Part shown: piece after piece, positions 34,370 through 41,478 of the stretch
Numbering within the stretch: position 1 is the first letter of the stretch
Layout of the letters: the number at the start of each line of letters is the position of its first letter
Assembly (NCBI RefSeq): GCF_902168135.1
Contig: NZ_CABHOL010000053.1
Span: 1 to 41,478 of the forward strand
DNA: 41,478 nt
Reading direction: 5' to 3'
Origin: an uncultured Fluviicola sp.
Lineage (GTDB): Bacteria; Bacteroidota; Bacteroidia; Flavobacteriales_D; Crocinitomicaceae
Notes under the pieces: generated by a model
Database searches by the model: none
Told to the model about the DNA's origin: nothing
The model's input: only the letters and a program-made list of their open reading frames with translations
Translations under genes and position numbers: made by a program

Positions 34370-36790
34370 ATGAAAAATATTATTCTTAGGTACTACACGC
34401 TTATAGCGTTTTTTTCTCTTTTTAGTCTTGCTGCCTTTTCTCAAGGTGGTGATGATGATTTTGGGGCAACGCTCTTTCCGATTTCTTCATTACCGTTTAA
34501 TTCACTTGGTTCGACGGTTTTTGCAACGAATGATTTTGATGATCCTAATTCAGCTTTTGATGATGGACCGGATTGGTTCTATTATTATTGTGCAACTTCA
34601 AGTGCGACGATTTGGACAACCCTTTCATTTACTCCGGGAGGTACGGGAAATCCGGTAGCACCGCAAATCACGATTTATAATGCTGCAACACTTGATGTTG
34701 TGGCCTCAACACAAATTTTTGGAGATAATTCCGGGACCTTTGGAGCTCCGTTTGATCCTATACCTGGCGAATGTTACTTGTTTTGGATTGATAACGGCGA
34801 TTTAACAGGGTTTGATTATGCGATCCAGATTACAAATGTTGTTCCGTCACCTCCGGTTTCAGTTACTCAACCGGCATGTACCAATATCGGTTTTGATTTG
34901 GGAAGCACTTCAGGTTGGTCCGGTTCATGGGGACATTCCATGCAGATCGGTTCGGTAGGGGATTTAACACCTATTTATACCCCGATGTTCTTTACAATGA
35001 ACTCAGGACAACACGATATTACCACTGGAGGAACAGATATCCAGGCTCCGATTGATCAGGTTTGTCCGTTGATTTCGGGAAATACGAATTCAATTCGTTT
35101 AGGAGACGGACCGAACGGTGCTTTTGGAGGCTCACGGATCGAACAAAAATTCCAGGTTACATCATCCAATGCTTTGTTTACCTATTACTATGCGGCAGTA
35201 TTGCAAAATGCATATACACTTGAAGATATTGACGGTGATTTAATATTGGATACAGTTCCGCATTTAACCCAGGAGCAACCTTATTTTCAAATTGATGCCC
35301 AGGACTGCTTTGGGAACCCGATTGCCTGTGGTAATTTATTGGTAACGGGTGGACCGGGAATTCCGGGCTTTACGCAAATTGGTAACTCAGGAGTGTTCTA
35401 TAAAAATTGGACCCCGGTGATGCTTGATTTAACTCCTTATATCGGTTCTTGTATTACCATTCGATTTACAGTCGGCGATTGTTCGCAGGGAGCGCACTAT
35501 GCCTATGCTTACCTGGATGCAACCTGTGCTCCGATGGATATTGTTTCGCCTCCGGATGTGTGCCAGTATCAAACATCTGTACTCACGGCACCGGTTGGAG
35601 CAGCGAGTTATTCCTGGGTGGAAACATCTGCTCCCGGAACAGTACTCGGAACTTCAAACACCTTGTCGATTACTCCGACTACAACAGGAACCTTCACTTA
35701 TCAGTGTACTTTGACTTCATTGGTTGGTTGTAATTCTACAGTTACAACAACTGTAACAGTGGTACCAGGACCGCAAATCACAGTTACCAATCCGGCTGCA
35801 GTTTGTTCGCCTGCTACAGTGGATTTAACGGCTCCGGGAGTAGTTACGATCAATGCAGGTTCGGGAACACTCGGATATTTTACCGATGCAGCCTGCACTG
35901 TTCCGCTTGCCAATCCGAATGCAGTTACTGCTGCAGGAACATATTACATACGTTTGTTAAGTCCGGGTGGGTGTGCTGACATCAAACCGGTTGTGGTATC
36001 TTATACTTCCCTGCCGGTTGACTTTACCAGCAATATTTCGGGAGGATGTGCACCCATTGAGATTACTTTCACAAACAGCAGTTCGTCTTCAACCAATTGT
36101 GTCTGGACGTTTGAAGGAGGAGGAACCCAGGTCGGTTGTGGATCTGTTACCCAACAATTTACTTCACCGGGAAGCTATGATGTGACTTTGACAGTTACTG
36201 ATCCGAGTGGTTGTACCGGATCGATTACTCAGACCGATATGATTACGATTACTTCGGAGGTAAATGCCTCTTTTAATGTGGACGTTTACGAGCAAACCGT
36301 TTTATACCCGGTATTTAATTTCACGAATACATCATCGAATGCCACGTCGTATGTTTGGGAATTCGGAGACGGAACAACTTCGACTCAGATAAGTCCGCTA
36401 CATGCCTTTACGGAAGAACCCGGCGTGTACCATGTAGTTTTATATGCTTATGGAGAGGGAGGCTGTATGGACAGTGCTGTTGCGGTAGTTTCTGTGGTGG
36501 ATGATCTGATTCTTTATGTACCGAATACTTTCACTCCGGATGGAGATGAACACAATAATGTCTTCTTCCCGGTTCTTAATTCCGCATTTGACGGACAAAA
36601 TTATACTTTGCTGATTTTTAACCGCTGGGGAGAAGTTTTGTTTGAATCCCACAGCATAGAAGTAGGTTGGGACGGAACTTACGGAGGACAGCTTTGCAAG
36701 GAAGGTACTTATACCTGGAAAATTGTTGTGAAAGAACGGGATAAAGACCATCGCCTTGAATACGTGGGGCATGTGAATCTTATGAAATAA
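34370..36790 (+). CDS. T9SS type B surface protein, short paralogue of the giant adhesin
   Basis: 806 residues. Signal peptide (LFSLAAFSQ), then the same head as the 2119-residue protein: DDGPDWFYYYCATSSATIW, then [14 protein letters not shown] through [18 protein letters not shown], then the Ig-like [19 protein letters not shown]. It passes directly to two PKD domains (about 550-710; WTFEGGGTQ, WEFGDGTTS) and the type B T9SS C-terminal domain (about 712-806; [44 protein letters not shown]). It lacks the P-domain, the 91-residue repeats and the BIG2-like array, so it may represent the basic scaffold. It is expected to be exported by T9SS to the surface or medium. Followed by a convergent terminator. 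Confidence 0.87.
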   Translation: MKNIILRYYTLIAFFSLFSLAAFSQGGDDDFGATLFPISSLPFNSLGSTVFATNDFDDPNSAFDDGPDWFYYYCATSSATIWTTLSFTPGGTGNPVAPQITIYNAATLDVVASTQIFGDNSGTFGAPFDPIPGECYLFWIDNGDLTGFDYAIQITNVVPSPPVSVTQPACTNIGFDLGSTSGWSGSWGHSMQIGSVGDLTPIYTPMFFTMNSGQHDITTGGTDIQAPIDQVCPLISGNTNSIRLGDGPNGAFGGSRIEQKFQVTSSNALFTYYYAAVLQNAYTLEDIDGDLILDTVPHLTQEQPYFQIDAQDCFGNPIACGNLLVTGGPGIPGFTQIGNSGVFYKNWTPVMLDLTPYIGSCITIRFTVGDCSQGAHYAYAYLDATCAPMDIVSPPDVCQYQTSVLTAPVGAASYSWVETSAPGTVLGTSNTLSITPTTTGTFTYQCTLTSLVGCNSTVTTTVTVVPGPQITVTNPAAVCSPATVDLTAPGVVTINAGSGTLGYFTDAACTVPLANPNAVTAAGTYYIRLLSPGGCADIKPVVVSYTSLPVDFTSNISGGCAPIEITFTNSSSSSTNCVWTFEGGGTQVGCGSVTQQFTSPGSYDVTLTVTDPSGCTGSITQTDMITITSEVNASFNVDVYEQTVLYPVFNFTNTSSNATSYVWEFGDGTTSTQISPLHAFTEEPGVYHVVLYAYGEGGCMDSAVAVVSVVDDLILYVPNTFTPDGDEHNNVFFPVLNSAFDGQNYTLLIFNRWGEVLFESHSIEVGWDGTYGGQLCKEGTYTWKIVVKERDKDHRLEYVGHVNLMK

Positions 36791-36886
36791 GAGAAAGCAC
36801 TGCTTTCGATTTGATACAGACAAGCGTTGCGCCTTCGCTGAAGCTATTGCGTAAGCGTTAGCGCGGTCGTAAGGAAAATATTGTAG

Positions 36887-36917
36887 AAAAGGTCGATTCA
36901 CTAAAATCGACCTTTTT
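36887..36917. terminator. Bidirectional terminator, cassette 2 / DoxX gene
   Basis: Perfect 12-bp arms AAAAGGTCGATT and AATCGACCTTTT with loop CACTAA, and T-runs on both strands. It ends 11 nt before the DoxX stop codon. Confidence 0.87.
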
Positions 36918-36927
36918 GCTATTTGTT

Positions 36928-37320
36928 CTATTTGCTATAAATTGGAACAAGCCTAAATCTTCCGTATGCAACAAAAGCGGCAATGGCACCGAATACAATG
37001 TTGAACCCGATTTGTGAGGCTTCTCCGCGGCAAATATGAAAAATACCTGCACTAATCATTAATAAAACGATACCCGCAGCCGCAATTGGGGTAAGAATGG
37101 TTTTGAACCGGAATAAAGCGGGTAGAAGTACTCCCAGTGCTCCAAAAAGATCTATAATTCCTGTAAATCTTACCAGTTCCGGTGAAACTTCACCTGTCCA
37201 CGGCCACATGACTTCCAACTGTTCGATTGACCGGAACAATTTGACATATGCAGCCCAAATTAAACTTAACGATAGAAGTATTTGTGCGATCCAAAGTAAT
37301 ATGTGTGTTGTTTTTTTCAT
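36928..37320 (-). CDS. DoxX-family membrane protein
   Basis: 130 residues from ATG 37320. The open frame continues to 37371, but that part crosses the operator and has no family match. Four membrane helices are visible: ILLWIAQILLSLSLIWAAYV, then VRFTGIIDLFGALGVLLPAL, ILTPIAAAGIVLLMISAG and IGFNIVFGAIAAFVAYGRF. The helix-2 motif GIIDLFGALGVLLP is typical of DoxX/DoxD-like proteins of Bacteroidetes. The biochemical role is not settled; redox or quinone-linked functions are known for some members. It is divergent from an HxlR regulator with a shared palindromic operator and is probably induced by the same signal. Confidence 0.8.
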   Translation of the reverse strand: MKKTTHILLWIAQILLSLSLIWAAYVKLFRSIEQLEVMWPWTGEVSPELVRFTGIIDLFGALGVLLPALFRFKTILTPIAAAGIVLLMISAGIFHICRGEASQIGFNIVFGAIAAFVAYGRFRLVPIYSK

Positions 37321-37355
37321 AAACTGTTCTGTTTTAATTTTCGGATAAAAGTATG

Positions 37356-37397
37356 TAGGTTTGCTATCCAAACGAAAGCACTTTCCGTTTGGATAGC
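37356..37397. promoter_or_regulatory. Shared HxlR operator with promoter boxes
   Basis: Inverted repeat with arms GCTATCCAAACG (37363-37374) and CGTTTGGATAGC (37386-37397) and a nearly palindromic middle. A further half-site CTATCCAAA starts at 37399. TAGGTTTG (37356-37363) fits the -7 box for the HxlR gene, so the operator would cover its transcription start. On the other strand the arm TTTGGATAG falls where a -33 element for doxX would be. Confidence 0.65.
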
Positions 37398-37436
37398 ACT
37401 ATCCAAAATGGGAGTAATGGATTAAAACAAGGAGTT

Positions 37437-37775
37437 ATGTTGTCAACAGGTGGATGCCCGAAGAATATTTTATCGATCAAAGATGCGCTGGAAGCAGTGG
37501 AAGGAAGGTGGAAACTATTAATCTTATTCGCATTGTCAACCGGATCGAAAAGGTTCAAGGAGCTTGGAAGAGAAGTTTCCGGGATCACCGATAAAACTTT
37601 GTCGCGTGAATTGAAGTTATTGGAATCCAATAAACTGATTACCCGCGAAGTGTTTGATACCTTTCCACCCACGGTTCAATACACGATTACCGAACATGGA
37701 AAGTCGCTGGAGAAGGTGATAGAGGAATTGCATTATTGGGGATTGGCCCACCGGAAAGAAGTCTTGGGTAAATAA
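37437..37775 (+). CDS. HxlR-family transcriptional regulator
   Basis: 112 residues from ATG 37437, which has an AGGAG stretch just upstream. The longer TTG-started frame would run through the operator. It is a winged helix-turn-helix of the HxlR/MarR-like type: the conserved N-terminal cysteine (Cys7 in GGCPKNIL), the helix EGRWKLLILFALSTG, RFKELGREVSGITDKTLSREL as recognition helix, and the wing TFPPTVQYTITEHG. Relatives such as YodB and HypR sense electrophiles or disulfide stress through this cysteine. It probably represses itself and the divergent doxX gene. Confidence 0.87.
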   Translation: MLSTGGCPKNILSIKDALEAVEGRWKLLILFALSTGSKRFKELGREVSGITDKTLSRELKLLESNKLITREVFDTFPPTVQYTITEHGKSLEKVIEELHYWGLAHRKEVLGK

Positions 37776-37777
37776 AA

Positions 37778-37815
37778 AACAAGTAGGGCTGCGATTAATC
37801 GCAGCCCTACTTGTT
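37778..37815 (-). terminator. Terminator of the DUF5723/OmpA gene, 38-bp perfect palindrome
   Basis: Two 19-bp arms with no mismatch, starting AACAAGTAGGGC, followed on the minus strand by a T-run. On the plus strand it starts 3 nt after the HxlR stop and may end that transcript too, though the T-run there is poor. Confidence 0.85.
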
Positions 37816-37831
37816 GATATTCAGTGATTTC

Positions 37832-40264
37832 CTATTGGAAGATCACATTCATTTCTACACGTCTGTTTTTCTGACGACCTTCCGGCGTTGCATTCGTTGC
37901 GATTGGTTTGGTTTGACCATACCATTCTGCTTTCAATCGAGTTGCATCTACTCCTTTAGCAGCTAAGTATTTCTTAACGGCTTCAGCACGGTCCTTAGAT
38001 AGTTTCATGTTTTTCTTTGGATCACCTTTACTATCTGTGTGACCTGCAATTTGCAGTTTCCACTCTGGTTTCTTGATCAGCAATGCTGCCAGGTCATCCA
38101 ATGATTTGAATGAAGTTGCAAGGATGACTGCTTTTCCTGACTGGAACTCTAAGTTTTCGAATGCAGTATTCAGGATCTCTTGTTCTTCTTTCTCGATCTT
38201 AGGACATCCGCGATTTTCAATAACACCAGGAATTGTAGGACAATCATCATCTTTATCATACAATCCGTCACCATCTGTATCCGGCCAAGGACAACCTTCG
38301 TTTTCTTTCGATCCGTAGATTGTAGGACACTTATCTACATTGTCGAATAATCCATCGTTATCTGTATCAGGACATCCCTGGTAAGCCAATGGACCAGGAA
38401 GATCCGGACAAGCATCTTCAGAATCCTGGATTCCGTCACCGTCTCTGTCAGGACAACCGTTGAATGCCGGTAAACCTTTCACAGTAGGACAGCTGTCGTT
38501 CGGATCAATGATCCCATCCTCATCCGTATCAGGACATCCTCTGAATGCTGCTAAACCTGCCAAATCAGGACATGCATCGTCTTTATCAGGAATTTTATCA
38601 CCGTCACGGTCAGGACATCCCTGGAATTCTGCTAATCCCGGAGTTTCAGGACATAAGTCTTCCACATCCTTGATTCCGTCACCATCTGTATCCGGACAAC
38701 CTTTGAATGCCCAAACTCCAGGAGTTTCAACGCACTCATCTTTCTTATCGGAAACTTTGTCGCCGTCTCTGTCATCCGGTTTCGTGTAAAGGATTGGTAA
38801 ACGAAGTCCTACAAAGAACTCTGTTCCGCGTACTTTTCCTCTTGCAAAAAGCGAATTGAAATCGACAACTCCAACTGTAATAGGTCCTAATCTGGAAGCA
38901 ATACCAGCTTTCCAGCCTGAGTAATTATTTACCGAGATCGGTACGTATAACCCGAACCAGGCGTAATCGAAGCTCGGTGTGATGGCAAATTGATTCGGAG
39001 TTTTTACACGTGAAGGATTTTTCTTACCGATCATGTTAATGTTACCTGTCGCATTGATGTAGAACCATTTCCAAATGTGGTAATCCAATTGGATATTCAA
39101 TGCAGTTGGCGTATTCATGTAGTAAGACTGGCCAACTCCTTCATTTTCTGTCCATCCCGGATCATTTGTAATCAAGCTGTCTACGATTGAATCGAATGCA
39201 GCAAAGGAGTTTGCATCCTTAAAAATACGAAGGTCAAGAGTAGTTGTGTTTACAGAAAAGTCACGGCTTTGACCGCCTTTTGTAAATTTCATACCACCGA
39301 TATCTAAAACGGAAACTCCGGCACGCAATTCATATTTATTCTCGTTGCGCATCCAAAGATCTGTTTCGCCATCCATTTCGTATTTGAATTCTTTGTATTT
39401 CGGACGCCATTCGTACACAACTCCCAGGTCCAGACCAAAACCTAGTTTTGATGCGGATTTAAAGAAAGTACTGGCGTTAAAATCTTTCAGGTCGTCGTCC
39501 AGGTTATCCGAGTAACCATATTTTACGTTTCCTCTTAAAGTTGTTGCGGTGTCTTTATTTAAAAGCTCATAATCCAGTTCGTCCGTATAGGTATACGCTG
39601 AAGCAACTCCCTGAAGTAATTTTACACGTCCGCCGACTTTTAGGAAATGCGGTCCGTTGTCCATTACTACCTGACCGTAATTGATACCATATTCATTCCA
39701 TGCCATCATGTTGGCAGTAACCAATTTATCGTTCAGTTGAAGGTTCCAAAGTGAGGCGAAATCCAATCCTTCCTGGGCTAATTTCGCCAGTTTCGGGTCG
39801 ATATCATCAATGTTTGTGATCATCCTGCTTTTAGCTGCAAAACCAACAGCAATTTTAGGATTGATGTGGAAGGCAAAGTTCAAAACGTCAATTTGATAGT
39901 TCAAATAAACACCTCTTGTCTTAATTCCTGTTTTGGTATAATCGTAAAGATCAAAAATGGAACGGTCGTACAAAGTACTGTCGGGCTGCATCCACATGGT
40001 GTCTTTCTTGAAAGATTTCAACCACCATTTCGGCATTACATCCGTTTTAAAATACTTGGCATTTTGCCAGGCTCCGACATTTGCACTTGCCAGGTTGATG
40101 TCGACTATAAATCTTCCGTCAACGAAACTGGCAGGCTGCACGTCTAATCCCATAACTCCGGCATAGTTACTGCTGTGTACACCCAAATAGTTTTGGGAAA
40201 ACGCGGTCATAGCGGTAACGCATGAAAAAGCTAAGAAAGTTAATTTACGTAACTGTTTCTTCAT
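37832..40264 (-). CDS. DUF5723/OmpA-family outer-membrane protein with seven TSP3 repeats
   Basis: 810 residues. A signal peptide (LTFLAFSCVTAMTAFS, cut before Q) is followed by a DUF5723-like beta-barrel region (about 25-500; NYLGVHSSNYAGVMGLDVQP at its start). Seven thrombospondin type 3 repeats of 27 residues follow (about 500-685). Each has the form GCPD-D-DGD followed by CP, and together they form a stiff calcium-binding stalk. The C-terminal OmpA domain (about 695-810) has LQIAGHTDSKG, LSKDRAEAVKKYLAAKGV and NRRVEMNV. It should span the outer membrane and bind peptidoglycan. It starts 10 nt after the stop of the upstream gene on the same strand, so the two are probably one operon. It carries more repeats than the OmpA protein at 3567-4928. 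Confidence 0.9.
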   Translation of the reverse strand: MKKQLRKLTFLAFSCVTAMTAFSQNYLGVHSSNYAGVMGLDVQPASFVDGRFIVDINLASANVGAWQNAKYFKTDVMPKWWLKSFKKDTMWMQPDSTLYDRSIFDLYDYTKTGIKTRGVYLNYQIDVLNFAFHINPKIAVGFAAKSRMITNIDDIDPKLAKLAQEGLDFASLWNLQLNDKLVTANMMAWNEYGINYGQVVMDNGPHFLKVGGRVKLLQGVASAYTYTDELDYELLNKDTATTLRGNVKYGYSDNLDDDLKDFNASTFFKSASKLGFGLDLGVVYEWRPKYKEFKYEMDGETDLWMRNENKYELRAGVSVLDIGGMKFTKGGQSRDFSVNTTTLDLRIFKDANSFAAFDSIVDSLITNDPGWTENEGVGQSYYMNTPTALNIQLDYHIWKWFYINATGNINMIGKKNPSRVKTPNQFAITPSFDYAWFGLYVPISVNNYSGWKAGIASRLGPITVGVVDFNSLFARGKVRGTEFFVGLRLPILYTKPDDRDGDKVSDKKDECVETPGVWAFKGCPDTDGDGIKDVEDLCPETPGLAEFQGCPDRDGDKIPDKDDACPDLAGLAAFRGCPDTDEDGIIDPNDSCPTVKGLPAFNGCPDRDGDGIQDSEDACPDLPGPLAYQGCPDTDNDGLFDNVDKCPTIYGSKENEGCPWPDTDGDGLYDKDDDCPTIPGVIENRGCPKIEKEEQEILNTAFENLEFQSGKAVILATSFKSLDDLAALLIKKPEWKLQIAGHTDSKGDPKKNMKLSKDRAEAVKKYLAAKGVDATRLKAEWYGQTKPIATNATPEGRQKNRRVEMNVIFQ

Positions 40265-40274
40265 AAGTAGTCTT

Positions 40275-41478
40275 TTAATAGTTCAATGGATAACGAATTA
40301 AATAGCCATTAGCCTGCGAAACTAACAAAATCGTTCCATCTGCCTGTTTTTGGAAAACAATTTTATTGGAGCCTTCGTAGTTTTCTTTATTTAGTTCATT
40401 TCCACGTATCGTATAAATATAACAATTATTGGCAATTCCATCTATAATACCAACAACAGTTTTGCCATTTGGCAATTTTACCAGGGAAGCGTCATCAATA
40501 TTGGTAATCGTAGCGTTAAACTGGCCCAGGATCGTGCCGGTACCGTTAATCACATAAATAGTATTCTGCTGGTTTAGGAAGAACAGCTGTTCATCTCCGA
40601 AAGATTGGGAGTTCAGAATAGAAGAGACATTGCCTACCAGCATTGCTCTGGTTCCGTTTTCAGTTAAACGTACAAATTGTTTTTTAGTCAGGCCGAGCAG
40701 ACTGATGGTTCCGTTCGCTTTTACCAGATGCCATTCACCTTCGCTTAAATTTTGAGATTTGATAACGCGTTTTCGCTTGATGGAAATACTGGACCAATTG
40801 GAATTGGTACAGATGTGAGCAATTAATTCGCCTCTTTTTCCCTGAATAGCCAACTGAGCCTCTTTTTGCAGTGTTCCGTTCACTCCGACTTTAAAACTTT
40901 GTTTCCCATTCGTTCCGTAGCCCTGGACCTGTCCGTCTGCCACAAAGGAAATATAGTCTTTACCATTCCAGTAATAGGAGAATAAGTTGCTTGAAACATT
41001 ATTACATGAGATTGGAAAACCTGCCAGGTTATTTCCTGCACGGTCGAAGCCCAGGATGCCGGTTTTAGTACTTAAGAAAATTCCATTGCCGATGAAAACT
41101 GGAGAACCGATCGGTTCGGATTCCAATGATTTATTCCAAAGAATTTGTTTGTTTCCAACCAGGTAAAGTGTGTTGGAATTTGTAATTGCAAGCAGGTTGT
41201 TTGATCCCGGAATCGGATTTAGGCTGCGGAGGTTGTCATCCAAACGCAATGGATTTAATTTAGGAACTTCTTCAGAATCAGCATCCGGGTTTTCTTCATT
41301 CAGCAGTTGAACAGTACTGTGATTGGCATTGGTAAGCCGGCTCATGGTTGTTTGTCGATTCCTGTCGAAATGACGGTATGAGACTTTTTGGGGGCTATTG
41401 CTGAATAGTTTGAATCTCAGCGTGGTTGATTGTTCCAAAGTCGCACCGGTCTCATACGCACCGATAATTCTGTTAATA
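40275..41478 (-). CDS. C-terminal part of a propeller-like protein, 5' end outside window
   Basis: The frame is open to the edge of the window: in-frame codons read RIIGAYETGATLEQSTT before the TTG at 41438, so that codon is not the true start. About 401 residues are visible. They contain repeated short strands with alternating N/G turns (LLAITNSNTLYLVGNKQILW, IFLSTKTGILGFDRAGNNL, LFFLNQQNTIYVINGTGTIL, TVVGIIDGIANNCYIYTI), suggesting a beta-propeller of the PQQ/WD40-like kind. The pattern recalls the C-terminal part of large DUF3352-type Bacteroidetes proteins, but this is a weak resemblance. It is followed after 10 nt by the DUF5723/OmpA gene. Confidence 0.6.
   Translation of the reverse strand, partial: INRIIGAYETGATLEQSTTLRFKLFSNSPQKVSYRHFDRNRQTTMSRLTNANHSTVQLLNEENPDADSEEVPKLNPLRLDDNLRSLNPIPGSNNLLAITNSNTLYLVGNKQILWNKSLESEPIGSPVFIGNGIFLSTKTGILGFDRAGNNLAGFPISCNNVSSNLFSYYWNGKDYISFVADGQVQGYGTNGKQSFKVGVNGTLQKEAQLAIQGKRGELIAHICTNSNWSSISIKRKRVIKSQNLSEGEWHLVKANGTISLLGLTKKQFVRLTENGTRAMLVGNVSSILNSQSFGDEQLFFLNQQNTIYVINGTGTILGQFNATITNIDDASLVKLPNGKTVVGIIDGIANNCYIYTIRGNELNKENYEGSNKIVFQKQADGTILLVSQANGYLIRYPLNY

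Noticed and set aside
37321-37436. Longer frames for doxX (to 37371) and hxlR (from TTG 37389)
   Set aside because: Both would run across the palindromic operator and add residues unlike the families.
41438-41440. TTG at 41438 as start of the last gene
   Set aside because: The frame continues without a stop to the window edge, so the true start lies outside.

Overview
The window looks like chromosome of a Bacteroidetes bacterium of the order Flavobacteriales. A Fluviicola/Crocinitomicaceae-like origin is a guess. The reasons are: proteins ending in the type B (gliding-motility-associated) C-terminal domain of type IX secretion (T9SS); OmpA proteins carrying thrombospondin-type-3 calcium repeats; a fused DAHP synthase/chorismate mutase; an RprY-type regulator; an UpxY/NusG-like antiterminator; and repeated promoter -7 boxes of the Bacteroidetes form TAnnTTTG with little sign of Shine-Dalgarno use. 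No rRNA, tRNA, CRISPR array, transposase or phage gene was seen.

Layout. 1-3031 (minus strand) is the end of a surface-polysaccharide locus: a UDP-GlcNAc 4-epimerase-like enzyme, an UpxY-type antiterminator and a truncated Wzx-type flippase. 3567-4928 is an OmpA-family envelope protein. 5010-6838 holds a MazG-like pyrophosphohydrolase/Nudix pair and a SUMF1-fold exported protein. 6938-11398 is a phosphate block: PiT transporter, its DUF47 partner, an OprO/OprP-type porin and a PhoB-type response regulator, with Pho-box-like direct repeats between pit and the porin. 11986-13346 is an RprY-type regulator overlapping tsaB. 13442-17169 holds an Fsr-type efflux transporter and the shikimate pair DAHP synthase/chorismate mutase plus EPSP synthase. 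17509-26811 is mostly envelope and housekeeping: a DUF4139/MuiA protein, a TPR/PD40 protein, an EI24 membrane protein, purB, an unknown exported protein and lnt.

27014-36790 is the most distinctive region. It contains two tandem copies of a two-gene cassette. Each has a ~116-residue exported protein of unknown family, followed 23-24 nt later by a large T9SS type B protein (2119 and 806 residues). The two large proteins share head and tail and differ by ~1300 residues of inserted adhesin-like repeats, including four 273-bp units arranged A-B-A-B. The promoter regions are also alike. No SprF/PorP-like partner gene is adjacent.

36928-41478 holds a divergent DoxX/HxlR pair sharing a palindromic operator, a large DUF5723/OmpA protein, and the 3' part of a propeller-like protein that runs off the window.

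Intergenic DNA carries strong hairpin terminators between convergent genes, two dispersed AT-rich repeat families (TTCAAAAG/TTGAACC and AATTACGAATTCCT), and one promoter-terminator unit at 11823-11903 that may encode a small RNA. Starts for several genes were moved downstream of the longest open frame where a signal peptide, domain start or -7 box required it.
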